Of a stretch of 64,000 nucleotides of DNA, positions 23,171-35,420 are shown piece by piece; the first letter of the stretch is position 1; every line of letters begins with the position of its first letter. The stretch is from Sitta carolinensis. Its lineage: Eukaryota; Chordata; Aves; Passeriformes; Sittidae. The notes beneath the pieces were generated by a model, which had not been told where the DNA came from, ran no database searches, and saw only the letters and a program-made list of their open reading frames with translations. The stretch is from positions 134,159,125-134,223,124 of the forward strand of contig CM063284.1 in assembly GCA_032173965.1 (NCBI GenBank), in the 5' to 3' direction. The position numbers and the translations under genes are program-made.

Positions 23171-25954
23171 CATACATATTTCAGAGTTCCTCAAATATTA
23201 GATTTGGATACACTCATTTGTTAGTCATTTGATCAGAAAGGTTATTTTCCTTCCTAAACTGTGATGTCTTTTATACACGTACAAATGTTATTTGTATTTG
23301 TAGCACAATCCTAATCATAAGTCTTTATAAAACTGTAAGGATACAGCCACCCAATAGACTGAAGAAATATCTCAGGTAATTCTGATCCCTACTCTTCCAC
23401 AGATGAATTGTTATGCATACATAAATTTATTTAGTTTATCCCTTTTAGACATGTCTTCATTGTACATAAAGAGAATGCACAATGTGCAATTAACATTCTT
23501 AAAGATGTACTTTCCTTATACCTGTATACAACCATCAAAAAATCTACCACAAGTTTTCTTTAGACAATTCATTCAGAGGTTACTCTATTCCACAGCTGTT
23601 TTTTCTTTACATTAACAACTGAAAATCTCTCACATAAGCAAATTTGGCATCTCTTCTATCAAATTGTTAGATGAAGCGGTGTAGTGTGGGTTACATTGTC
23701 AATTCTCCTTCATGTGATTTGAAATAGTGTTGCACTAAGGGGGATTGGTGACAAGTATCTACACGCTGCTGATATAATTTATTCTTGGGGGTGTCAGCTC
23801 TATGTTAAAATATATCACCTAAGTTTGAAACTCTACAGGTACATGTCCACATGGGCCCTAATGTGTCAAAGCTTCTCTTATAGTTAATACAGAATCTAAT
23901 TAATAGAGGCTGAAGAGTGGCAATGCTCATCTTAAGCAGAGATCTACTGTGTGTTTAGAAAATGGCCACTTGTGTTTTTTTTTTTAATAAGTTGTTATGT
24001 TTTATTCTATTTATCAATAAAAAAAAATAAAAGAGAAGGCAGGTATTTCAGTTCCTGGAAACTCACCACACTCTCCTCAGTCAAAAGACACAGACACTGT
24101 CTCTCAATAAAGGGACTTAACTGGGGAAACCTGAATTGTCTGAAAGTTCTGTATTATTCTGGGAAAGTCCCTTGATTTGGAAATGTCCTCTGTCTCAAAG
24201 CTGGAAGGATAGAAGTCTAGAAAGTCACAATTCATACTGAGTACTGCGGAACTTCCATTCTTCTGGTTTTGACAGGGATCCAAGGTTCAAGGAAACAAGT
24301 GGTGTAGGCAGCTCTAAGTTATGGTCAGCTGGAAAGGAACCTGAATGCTCTCCAGTCCTGTGGCCAAGGCATTCCAGGGTAGTTCTGTCCCAGTCAGTGA
24401 ATCTTGCAGACCTGTGTGCCTAACAGCCTGGTCTATTCCACTGAAATTATTTTTGTGTATTGATGAGAACTCATTGAATTCAACATACTCCTTCAAAGCT
24501 TTTAGTGTAAGAAAAAGATATTAAGAATTTCTTAGGTTAGAAACTAGCTTTTCCCTCTTAGCCTCTTTGAGTGTAGCATGCTTGTTCCGTGTCACAGGAT
24601 GAGGAGTAGAAATACAATCATACTAAGCTGAGTTTTGTGGTGTATGTGAGAAGAGCACCTGATCTGATCATTTGGAAGACTCTGAAAAAAACCCCCAAAA
24701 AACTTCAGGTGGAAAATTCAAGACAAATTATTTGTAGTTCAAATTTTGTGCAGAAGGCTGTAATGGACAGCATGCAGCACACAGAATGGATTTAAAGAGT
24801 TAAGGACTTAAACAACACCTTAGGCAATAACATAACAATACTGAGTTACAGCAAGGTCAATGGTGGATTTACATTGGGTGCATGAAAAATTACAAAGGAA
24901 CATGTACTCCTTCCTCTCCATTCAGATCCCATTAGTGTGACCTGCCCTAGTTGGGGAAATGATCCCACAGTGACTCTACAGCTTGCTCCACACCATGTCT
25001 CCATCACAGCTGCATCCAGTCACTGGCTCACCATGGGGCTGACGACAGGTTGTTCACTGATAATGACCCACACTTCATAACTCTCTTGTTTCAGTCATCC
25101 TTGATAGATCATCAGTTCCAGCAAACCTGTGCAAGGCAGTGACATAACTGCAGGAAGAGATGTTATTAGCAAAAACACAGTCAACTCCAGACACCTAGGC
25201 AGAGCCAAGGCATCCATGTTTTCTCATGTTAGAATATAATAATAATGACACAGAAATTCACACTTAAGTGTTGATTCAATCTTTTTCTATCTTTGATTTA
25301 GAATAAAATCAGCAGTTGTTACAATTATCAGGGCCTATTGGCCTTGGCCACATGAAAGAGTTGCAATCATTTATTAACTTCATCCTTTTCATGTATTTCA
25401 AGCTAGACAACAAATGCTCATTTCCAGGCATTGTATCTATCCATTGAACTTTTATTATAGCCAGAGCACTGGTGTTAGTTAGATGCTGTGTGGGATTTTA
25501 ATCTCTGTCATTTGTTATGATTCACACAGGAAGACAGCACCTTATACAATGCATCGCATCAGAGAAATCTATTTAATCATTTGCTTTATTATTCCAAGAG
25601 TGTAAAACTTCACATGGTATTATGATACTCTGTATTCAGAGTCCCTAGACAGCACAGAGTAAAACAGTTAAAGCATTAACAAATTTGCAAAAAGCCTGAA
25701 ACTATTTTAAAAACAACAAGATTTTAAACAGGATACTGTTTAGGGATTTTTTTTCCCCTTATTGGGACTTTCTGTGTTCTGTGTTCTTTCAGACATTTTT
25801 GTTTTCATTTGGGGTGAATTTCAAGATTTTCTTATTCTCTGCATGGTCAGGGACTCCATTTTAATGAATATATTTCTGTTATTTCCTGATTCCAAGAGAC
25901 GAGAATTTTCAGGAAAAAAACTAGCAAAGCAAACCTCAAAATGAAAATCCAAAC
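23171..25954. other. Unique non-coding sequence
   Basis: No gene is recognised. A poly-T/poly-A pair lies near 23970-24030 and an A7C5A6 tract near 24685. The stretch 25310-25690 is evenly mixed in composition with several TTTAATC/ATTTA words and may be another conserved non-coding segment, without firm support. Confidence 0.45.
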
Positions 25955-26006
25955 CAAACCCAAAACACACCAAACAAAACAAAACAAAACAAAACAAAAA
26001 AAAACA
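25955..26006. repeat. A-rich (CAAAA)n tract
   Basis: About five perfect CAAAA units preceded by degenerate CCAAAC words and followed by an A9 run. It is a decaying A-rich pentanucleotide repeat. A retroposon poly-A tail is possible, but no element body was found beside it. Confidence 0.75.
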
Positions 26007-28164
26007 AGAAAGAAGTATAACAGAATCCTAATGTAGTCAGGCATTCTGCCTAGATTTTATTCACTGAAATTGCCAAACTCCACTCAAAATAAGGGCTTTT
26101 AATTCAAAATGCTAGTTTTTATTGTAATCCAAACTAGGGTAATTAATAAATTCTTATACAGAGAAAAATCCAAATAATTGGGTCAAAGTGCAGAGAAGTC
26201 ACAAGCAGGGAAGAAAACCCTTTGCTACAACCATGTGAGTCCTCCCAGGTCTGTCTCTGCTTGCCTGCTTAGTTCAGGCCCCTCAGAAACTGTCAGCTGG
26301 ATTGCACCCATTCTGCACACACCTCTTTTGTCCTTGAGCTTTTGCTTTGTCCATCACCTCGTACAGCTAGCTGTGCATTTCTCCTCTTCTCTTCCCAGTA
26401 TTCTGTCCTGAGAATTCCAAATTACCTCTATGAATCCCTATATTTTTTATTCCCACCCAGAATGGATTTCAGATGCAGTTTCTCCAAGAGCCCCTCAGCT
26501 GCTGAGACTGCAACATTCCCCTTCCTCTATGACTCTCCCCTGACCAAGGCCATCTCCTGATAGCCAGGAAAAATCAAAGCAGACACCAATCTGTGTTTTG
26601 CAAGACTGATTTTACTCTAAATCCAAGCTGGCAATATATACTCTGCATATGTCCTTTGTAACCTACTGTGCTAACCTCTGAGTTGGACCAATGCCTGTTT
26701 CTACAGCCTTGGTCCTGATTTCAAGTAGATTGCTATATTTTGTGTGTTTATGCAAATATGTATATCACTGTGCTGTGCTTTATGTTGCATATTTTCACAT
26801 GCATCTCGCTATGCATCTAGCTCTATGATATCTGCTGAAATCACAAGGAGTACAGTTTAAGGCTCTGAATGCATAATGCAAATGATAGCATTGCATATAT
26901 ATGTATATATATATACAAAACAAAAGGAAGTCATTATAGTGTCAGAAAGCAATTTTACTGTCATGCTTACTCTTGCAGTAATCAAACATATTTGCTAGTT
27001 TATTATGTAAATATAAATATATTCTGCCATTGTGTTGCTCTTAGAACTCCAAAGTAGGTAACATCTCACTTTCTGTAAGAAACACAATATATGAACATTT
27101 CTCATTGGCTTGATTAGATCTTATATGATAATTTTTTGAAGGTCAATAAATGGTACTAAATGTTTACCAGATGTGTTACTCACTGAATTGTCAGTATTTA
27201 TAAGTTGTTGCAAAGCCTAATGATAATTAAGCTTTTTGTATTCATCTCCCATAGCTCCTTTAATAAAGATTCTGAGAACAGTTTATGACATACCATACAT
27301 GATCACACTATCAACTCATTTTCCATTTTAAGATGAAAATGACATATAAAGTTTGATCCAAATTAATGCTTAAAGATATCTCTCATCCGTCTCTAAAACA
27401 CTATCATCCAAATACAAGTATAAATTAGATACAAATCTGCTTAGCAGCAGATGGGGCTGTTATGTCCTGATATATTGTCTATGTAGATAGTGGAGGGCCT
27501 TGGAAGTAAATCCTTTGTAGGAGTTTCAAAGTGAAGAGTATAATCCAAATATAAGCTAATAAACTTTGTAAGGAATAAGCCTTTGAAACTCAGGACAAGA
27601 AAACTCTCTCACTTCAGGAGAAATGTTTTTCTTTCTGTAGCTAAGCAGTCACTTAGCTGATATTTGAATCTTAACTTATGTTTCCTGAAGTTGTTCTTTG
27701 ATCCAATACTGCTCAGTCAAAATCCACTATTGTAAGTTTATATATGGGATAGGAAAGTGACCTCAGAATGTCACAACATGTGTTTCTCATGAGCTGTTAG
27801 CATGCTATTCCCTCATGATTAGAAACTGCAAGATTCCCCTGTGTTGAATGATCTGATGATAACACAAAACTTGCATTTCTCTGGATTTTTAGCTACTTCA
27901 TTGAGACAATACAGAACAGATTTTTTTTTTTCTCCAAATAAATGTAAAACATCTATATCATGAGAATAATGAAATTTCGTGTAAGCAAGAAGGCAGTAGC
28001 TGATTTGAGCTGGTGTCCTGGGGAAAGGACTGAATATTCAGTTAGCTGTCTACAAATTACTAAATGGTAACTAGAGAAATGATACTGCGAAGCACAATGC
28101 ACCTTTGAAAGACTGACTCTATGTCAAAATGAAAGCAGAGGCCTGCAAACCATGAAGCAACCCC
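26007..28164. other. Unique non-coding sequence
   Basis: AT-rich with a TATATATGTATATATATATA run near 26897. A T/C-rich segment at 26220-26560 gives two overlapping open frames of about 75 codons with no recognisable domain. A poly-T run lies near 27921. Confidence 0.5.
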
Positions 28165-28320
28165 TGCTGTGTACTTAACCCCAGTGTCAGCAGGCTGGGG
28201 GGAGTGTGCACTCCACCCAGGCAAGGGCAGCGGGGTGTGCTGCCCGTGGGCACTGCACGCTGCCGGCTGCAGCACGTGGGCAGCACAACGGGACTGGGCA
28301 GAAGAGCAATCAAGATATGG
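28165..28320. other. GC-rich block of unknown origin
   Basis: About 150 bases are markedly GC-rich, with G-runs (GGCTGGGGGGAG near 28193) and repeated CTGC/GGGCAGC words. The region lies within a 173-codon frame on the minus strand (28119-28640), the longest in the window. Its protein is rich in proline, serine and leucine with no recognisable domain. It may be a small exapted repeat or a conserved element; I cannot identify it. Confidence 0.4.
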
Positions 28321-29279
28321 TGAGGAACAGCAGGGAAAGGCTGGTTTTGAGGGGGGAGGAATCTCAAAATAAATCCCAGGACTTCAGGCATCAGGGCTTT
28401 AGGTGAATTGGCATCCAAGAGAGGGATGAAGGGTATGGAAGGTGGGTTACAGGTGTTCTTCCTAGTTACAGAGCTGAACTGTAGCCTCAAAGGAGGCTGC
28501 CTTTTCTCTGAAGGAAGAAAAGTGCAGTAATTATGTCTATTCCTATAAACTGTGGGGAATGAGATTATACGGGGGTGGAGTGGAAGGAGGAACAGAATGA
28601 AGAGATGGGTGAAAGCCTTAGGGTTCCCACACACACACACCAGCTAATCTCCCGAGACCACATGTCTTGGAAGAGGAAGAGCTCATGCTATGATGCCTGG
28701 GGCTCTTCCACTGCTGAGCTGCACACTCTTCCTGCTGTGACAATAGCTCCTTTGGAGGAAATGCTAGAGGGAAGGAGGAAAGGATGAAACTTGGAGCTTT
28801 CTGGGATTATCATCAAATATTCACCCTGGACATACTCAGGATGCAAGTGTCCAGTGTTAGCCTGTAAATAAAAAAGAAGAGCAATGACTATAATGTCAAG
28901 ATGCCACAGGAGAAAAAAACTTTATTTGACTTTGTGACTCTGTGAATTTATTTTCAAGAGCTGTCCATTTCCTTTTTCTGCTCTGTCTTGATGCAGAGCC
29001 TGCTCTACAATAAGGACTTGGTGAATATAGTTGTTTCTGAGTTTCTTACTTAGCTCTGAGCACCTCAGAAAAGTTCGGGAATGACTTTCAATCAGGCGTT
29101 TTTAAATTGTTTTTAATTTATCTAAAAACTAAGCTAAAGAGTTTAATTAACAGGCTCAGAGTAATAGTTATACCATTTTTCCTCTGCTATCAGCTTTCAC
29201 TTTTATTTACGATGGGAGTCCCCCTTGTATCTCCTTTCCCACAGGGCCCACTATCACTAATATTTCTGTGATCTGTGAA
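28321..29279. other. Unique non-coding sequence
   Basis: Purine-rich, G-rich sequence runs to about 28790, including a short (CA)6 at 28629-28640. After that it becomes AT-rich with an AATTTATCTAAAA/TTTAATTAA segment near 29115-29150. No gene is recognised. Confidence 0.45.
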
Positions 29280-30080
29280 TAAACCAAAATTTAAAGTTAG
29301 TGCTTACAATCAATGCAAATTAATGATTTCTTAAAAAAAATATTTCAATCAGGAAAAGCAGCTTTGTAGTTGAAAATCCCATGCTGGCCTTAGAGTGGGA
29401 GTTTTTCCAGCCTCTGCTTAAATCCAAAAAAATACTGCAATCTTCTGGCACAGGCTCACTGTAATGCTTTAAAAACAATTTAGCAACTGTCATTGCTGTA
29501 ATTACAGTAACTAATTACCATCCTTAGCAAACAAATAGCTTAACATAATACGCAAGCCGAATCAATTTTGAAGAAATGCAAATTCCGAAAGTGAAAAAGG
29601 GCATTTTGGCAAACCTGAAAGAGAAGCGGGAAAATAATACACTTTGTTTTATCTGCACATAATTCCCAGGGAATATCATATCATAAATATTTGCATTCAG
29701 TTCTTATCAGGACATTTGCATTTGCTTCTTATCAGTCTGCAGGCTGGACTGTGCCAGATAGAAAGTAGAGCTCCACACCATGCACATATTTCTAATGAAT
29801 CACGTCTCAGGCTGAGAGAATATTTTGGCTGGAACTTTATCACTGAGATGAAGAGGTCATTTACTCTCAGAGTCAGTTCATCTTGGAATTGTCTTGAGAT
29901 TTTGATGTGATTCAACCAATATTTTTTAAAACGAGAAACAAACCAACTTTGCATTCTGTTTCTGTAGCAGTGGTTAAGTCTGATTGTTTGAGAAGTAATT
30001 CCTCCCCCCAAAATCAGAATCGTATGTAAACAGGTTTGTTTCGTATTTGTGTCCCACACTCTATAACAAACAATGCTGCA
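29280..30080. promoter_or_regulatory. Octamer/homeodomain-rich candidate enhancer
   Basis: Four exact POU-octamer words occur in about 410 bp: ATGCAAAT at 29313-29320 and 29576-29583, and ATTTGCAT at 29689-29696 and 29714-29721. Two TAATTA homeodomain cores lie at 29499-29504 (inside GTAATTAC) and 29512-29517. The sequence is complex, non-repetitive and free of simple runs. Such motif clusters are typical of conserved developmental enhancers in vertebrate gene deserts. Frames on both strands here (88 and 128 codons) overlap each other and look like chance openings. Sequence conservation is unknown, so the assignment is inference. Confidence 0.35.
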
Positions 30081-32945
30081 CATTTTCCAGTGTAAGGAAA
30101 AAGAATAAAGAGTAACAGACTAAAATGAAGCCTAAGAAGGAAACAAGCCACACTTAACAACCATTATCTTGAAATTTAATGCCAAATCCTTTTGTAGTGC
30201 TTCAGAAATGCATTTGATTAGTGGCAGTTTTCTCAGTAATGAGAGGAAATGTTTATGATGGGAAAACAGTGTCTCTAATGAGCCATCAGATTTTCTTAGC
30301 AGTTAGCAGAGGAAAAAAATCACCTTTTTATTATAAAAAATGCATTTCACCTGTAAGAAAAACAAGTGGAAAATGTCATAAACATTTTCCTGTTGCTACT
30401 TCACATACACAAAGAGAATATACACCAAAAACACTGAATAAACTCAATTCTGCTTCCAGCATTCTTCATGTATGCAAGATTTTGTTTGTTTTTATGTAGA
30501 ATAAAAGTGTGAGCCCCTAAACACATCCCGTGATGGCAAAAACATAAAGACTACCTATTCCTAAGTATAAAACTGATAACTATTACATGCCATCTGGAAA
30601 AATGTAGATTTTGCACATTTATTTTAATGGAACTGAACAATTATTTTCTGTGACGTTCAGTGCCAGAATACCCCTTTTTTGTTTGTTTATACGTTTATAT
30701 GTATTTTATATTCCCGTAGCCTAATTTAGAATTTAAAACAACTTTGCTTTTATTTTTAAAGTGTTTACTTTAAAGCCATGCAAATTACCACTTTTGAGTT
30801 TCTGAACTAGTACAACAGCCAGATCCTTACCAGATGCAAGTTGGTATTGTTCAATGCACAGTTGCTGCTTACACCAGCTGACTATCTGGCACTATTTATT
30901 TTCACATAACTTCTGAGAAGTTGGATCTTGGCTAGTGATCAATCTACTATATGGTGTGTCTTTCCTGTTTTGTGTTGTAACATAGCAAACAAATTTGTCT
31001 CCTGGTCATTTGAAGCATTACGAAAACATTTTAAAATGCATCTACTTTTTTTCCATGTAATGATTACTTAAAGTTAGTTTCACCTGATGCCCAAGTATTC
31101 CACTTTGATTTATTTGTTGAAACACACTGTGCAGTTTCTAGTTCATTATAATTCAAGTGACTGATACAGCTCATTTGGACCAAGGAAAACATTGCATCAG
31201 CAGTGTCAGAATTATCTGAAAACAGCCCCTGAAGCCTTACTGCTGTTGCCAAAGTTGGGATAGTTTTGATAATATACTGTGATAGAGGGTGAATGTTGTT
31301 CTGCCCTTTCCTGGTGCAATATTTGGATTTGCAATACTGTAAGGACTTGACTGCCATGCAGCTGTAAGGAAGAAGATTGAATATGTGAATGAAGGTTTGA
31401 TGGAGTTGTACAGCTACAGAAAACATCCAGTTGTTTCTATATAGAAGAGTTAAAATCACCTAAATTTTTTTCCTTGAATCATCTGAAATTAGTGGAAAAA
31501 CCTCCAGAAACAGAAACAATGACATCCTCAAGCCCTCCCAAGGATCTCCTTTAGAATAAGTACACATCTGAGCTCCTGAACATTTCCCACACACATAAAA
31601 TGTGTATGAAGAGGAAAAAAAGACCCACAAGATTGTCTTTCTCTAATTTTACTTCTAAGAAATTAAGTTATTTAACTGAAAAGTAGAATTTTGTATTTGT
31701 ATCTATTTCTTTAAAAGTAGAACAATTTAGCTTTTGTTTCCATGTTGCTGAACATATACCACTGCAGTCAGTGATAATTTAGTCATTTTAGCTCATTGAG
31801 AACATTTTCATCCTCATCCCCATCCATTCTCCTTCTGTCTCATATTAAATTACATTCATACTAAACTAGGACTATCAGTGCAGTGAAAAAGCTGTTTTGA
31901 ACATGCAGTTGAATTCTGTAACTCCTCAGGTCTAGAAATCATCTCTAGGGTTCATGTTTTATCATTTGTTTTTAGCTCTTTCTTTGAGGTGGGAAGGGCT
32001 TATAGTTAAGAGCCCATTATCAGAGTGAAGGATGCAGGAAGTCCAAAATATTTATGTTTGTTCATGGCACGTAGACAAGAAACAGTGCTCAAGAAAAGGG
32101 TTTTCTGATTAAGTGATTGAAAACACTCTGGTGTATGTTAATGGCTTCTTCTGTCCAACAGATAACATCATCTTTAGCCTTATCGCTGTTCTTGAACTTA
32201 TTTTAAACATTCTCCTGTGCTCTTCCAATTATATACTGTGCTCTTTAGGCATCCCGTCTCTTCGTTACAAATCATCTCATTTGTTTGCTTTCTAATTTTT
32301 TTGACTGCAGGTTGGGTGTAAAACTAAGCATTTAAAAGATACTTGAAGTGAAAAAATACTTTCCTGAGTAAAATTAATTTACATGGAATTAAAACATACA
32401 CCAAAGAAAAATTGGTTTTTAAAAGACTAACACTTGAATTTTAATACCTTGATATCGTTCTGGCTGCATGAACACTCTGAAAAGGTAAAGATGAAGAAGA
32501 TCTGATCTTTATTTAAATGCATGCAGAAGACTCCAAATGAGATAAAATTAGGTATGATCATGGTAGATCACAGTTTTTAAATCACTGAATATATCCTTGT
32601 CTTTTGAGCTGTAAGAATCTGTCCAGGATAAGACGCTACAAAGGCTTTTGTACCAATCATAGTAACACTAATAGTAACTTATAAGGTACCTTTCATTGTG
32701 TAGGTACCAAAAGGTAACCACAGAGGTTAGCAACTATGTCTGCTGCTTCTTCAGTAAAGAACAATGCTTTTAATAAAAGAACTACGTCTATATCAGAGGT
32801 ACATTTTTATTTAGATATTCTGCACTGTCTGTATCAGTAAGTAGGGAAGAAGGCTGATCCAGAAATTAGTACGTAACTGTAGGCCTGGTTTAGATGTAGT
32901 CTGTTGCTGAGGGTGTAGCAGATGAACAAAATAAAACATGAATTC
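30081..32945. other. Unique non-coding sequence
   Basis: No gene. A further exact octamer ATGCAAAT lies at 30778-30785, followed by an evenly mixed segment to about 31020 that could belong to the same type of element. A 131-codon minus-strand frame at 31064-31459 has no recognisable domain. Confidence 0.45.
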
Positions 32946-33010
32946 TCTGGTGAGAGAGATAGGGAGGCAGAGAGAGAAAGAGAGAGGACAAGAAGGGAGA
33001 GAGAGTACAG
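32946..33010. repeat. GA-rich low-complexity tract
   Basis: Degenerate GAGA/GGGAGA repeats on the plus strand, about 60 bases long. Confidence 0.75.
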
Positions 33011-35119
33011 AAGTAGGAGGACTGTTTTCCAAGACCTGATTCAAGATTAATTTCTATATTTTGCTCACTAATAAGTACAGATTTTTTTCTTAAGCAGTGT
33101 CTAAAAATTCAACTTCAACTTTTTTAAGTCAACGACTCTACTCCCCTGGCCATTCAGATGAGTGTTTAAACCCTTCAGAGTGAGCTGGGTGTTAAAAGAA
33201 GTCTGATATTTTCTTGTTTGAAGAGATAATCACTATGATATTTTGCAAAAAGTAGGTTACATCAGTGGAGGTGTTTTAAAAGAAAAAGTGAGATGAGCCA
33301 GGCTGTGTACCCTGGGTGAACAAAGGTGCACCAGAGGATCTCTGAGTGGGGGAACCATCAGCAGGATGTGAAGCACCCGCCCTTTGTCAGCACCTCGATA
33401 GAACCAGTGAAAAAGAAGTAGATGTAGATCCTACTTACTGTCATTTATTGACTGCAAACAAGCAGAAGTTCCTAGAAGGGACTTAGTCTCTGTTTGTGTA
33501 CATGAAAAAAAAAAAAAAAATCTGGGTCTATATTTCACATCCCTGAATCTCTGGTCTGTGAGATGAGAGCAGAAGACTTATTTCAGGTGTTTATTCCTTT
33601 GGAGGAATAGGGAAATGCTGAGAGAATATTAAAGGTGGCCAACATTAGAGCTGTATTAGTATTTCCTAACATAGAAATTAGTTGACATTTTTAAAGGAAT
33701 AAAATAATTGAACGCATTTTTGGTAAATATTACCTTTGTTTACTGAATTCTTTTTTGAAGCATTCAACTACCCAGAATTACTCTGACACCTCATAAAATT
33801 ACTTGTTGAACACACTGTTTGATGAAAATTGGTAAATTTCTCAGTACTCTTATGCCTTAAGTACTATTCATCCAGCTATGATACAGATAAGAGATTTTTG
33901 CTAAAACACCAGGCACTTTAGGATTCTTTCGAATTGAAGGACCTACATAAATATTGAGTTCTATGGATAGAAGGGTTTACACCAGCCTAGCTTTATTAAA
34001 ATTACAGCAGCTATACCCCTTTTTACTGACATAAATCCAACTCAGATTATAAGTACTGCACAGACATGTTAACTTTTATATTAATGAACATATCACACAC
34101 TTACCCATTTATCTATCCTTATGTTTCTTTCTAATTTTCTATAGGAAACACACGTGAAACTCTTCCTGCATCACTGAAATGCTGGCATCCATTGAGGTGA
34201 AAGGCAATTTCTGTTTAACAGGAGACAGAAACACAAAACAAATGTTTAGGACAGGAAGTGAAGGAGAACTAATCCAGCTGAAATTCCAAGGGTTTCCAAG
34301 CAGACAGAATAATATTTGCAGATGTGATTAAATCACTTATTGTGAATGTTTTTCCCCCATTTAGTCTTGAATTTAGGACCATTTTTCTGAATCTTGTTGT
34401 ATCATAAACTGTATCATCCACTAAGGTTAATATTAATGTGGATATATTTTATTTACCAGTGTTTGCTTTTGAATTTCTCATAAATATATTATAATCAATA
34501 GATTTTTTAAGCACTGATGGGGGCTTATCATACTCGTTCTCCAAAGGGCATAGCTGATCATCTAAAACTTATGCTATTGCTCTGTATTCCTGATGGATGG
34601 TTACTCTTTAAGACCCCATGCCTCCTTTATTGAATGAAATACTAAAGGATGAAAAATGAATGCCAAAACACTGTATTCATATAAATATTAATGCTGAAAA
34701 TACTCAAAGTCTTTGAAATCATGACATTATAAGTGAAGTGGAAATTTTCAGCATGTCTAAAACAGTTACAGTGGCAGAAATAAAGAGCTGAACAGTTTTA
34801 ACAGCTTGTGTTTTTAAACTAGTCAGTTCTTGTATTCATTTAACCACTGCAGTTGTCCAGATTGTCCTAGAGGTCTCTCTTCACCCTCAGCCAGGACAAA
34901 GCTGCTGGTAAGATGATGCAGGTGAGCACTGGCACCATAACAGAAGAATTCCTCAGAGACAGTTTATTTCTGGATCTCCTTGTCTGCATGGACATGAGGC
35001 CCCCCTGGAAATCATAGCTTACAGGCTGTAAGTTTATTTGGGCTTTATTCCTATTGCTCAGCTGAGTCTTATGACTAAGTAAATGTGCACCTCAAATTCC
35101 CAAGTTCCCTTCCTTTTAT
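33011..35119. other. Unique non-coding sequence
   Basis: No gene or transposon is recognised. A pure A-run of about 17 lies near 33508. The sequence is otherwise AT-rich and unstructured. Confidence 0.5.
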
Positions 35120-35420
35120 TGAAACTCTGTGGTGCTGGGAGAAGCTGACAGGGAGGGAAGAAGGCCTGGGTACACAGCACCTTGGTGGGGTGGGACTGCT
35201 CCTCCTGTCTACATTCAAGCCATCCCACCCATCCTGCTGGCAAATGCTGCTCCTTTCCCAGGATGGCAGGGTTGAAGGGGCTGGAGGCAGTTCAGTGGCT
35301 GAGGCAGAGGCAGGCAGCCCTTCCTCTGGGAACAGGTTATGTGCCTGGGGCCTCTGTCCCCTCTCAAGCCAGTTTCCACCAGCCCTTCCCACCATCGCAA
35401 TCCTGCCACACACTTCACTG
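35120..35420. other. GC-rich block of unknown origin
   Basis: About 300 bases of GC-rich, CpG-poor sequence stand out from AT-rich flanks. Every frame is fairly open (121 codons plus, 156 codons minus), which is what high GC gives by chance. On the minus strand an AATAAAAGGAAGG word follows the GC-rich part near 35116, so a decayed LTR or the 3' end of a retrocopy is conceivable. No target duplication or recognisable protein supports either. Confidence 0.35.

Noticed and set aside
24313..24410. CR1-like words (GGTCAGCTGGAAAGGAACCT)
   Set aside because: Only one short block resembles the CR1 3' end and the flanks do not continue the match.
31064..31459. 131-codon minus-strand frame
   Set aside because: No domain, no codon bias visible, and no splice or promoter context; best read as chance.
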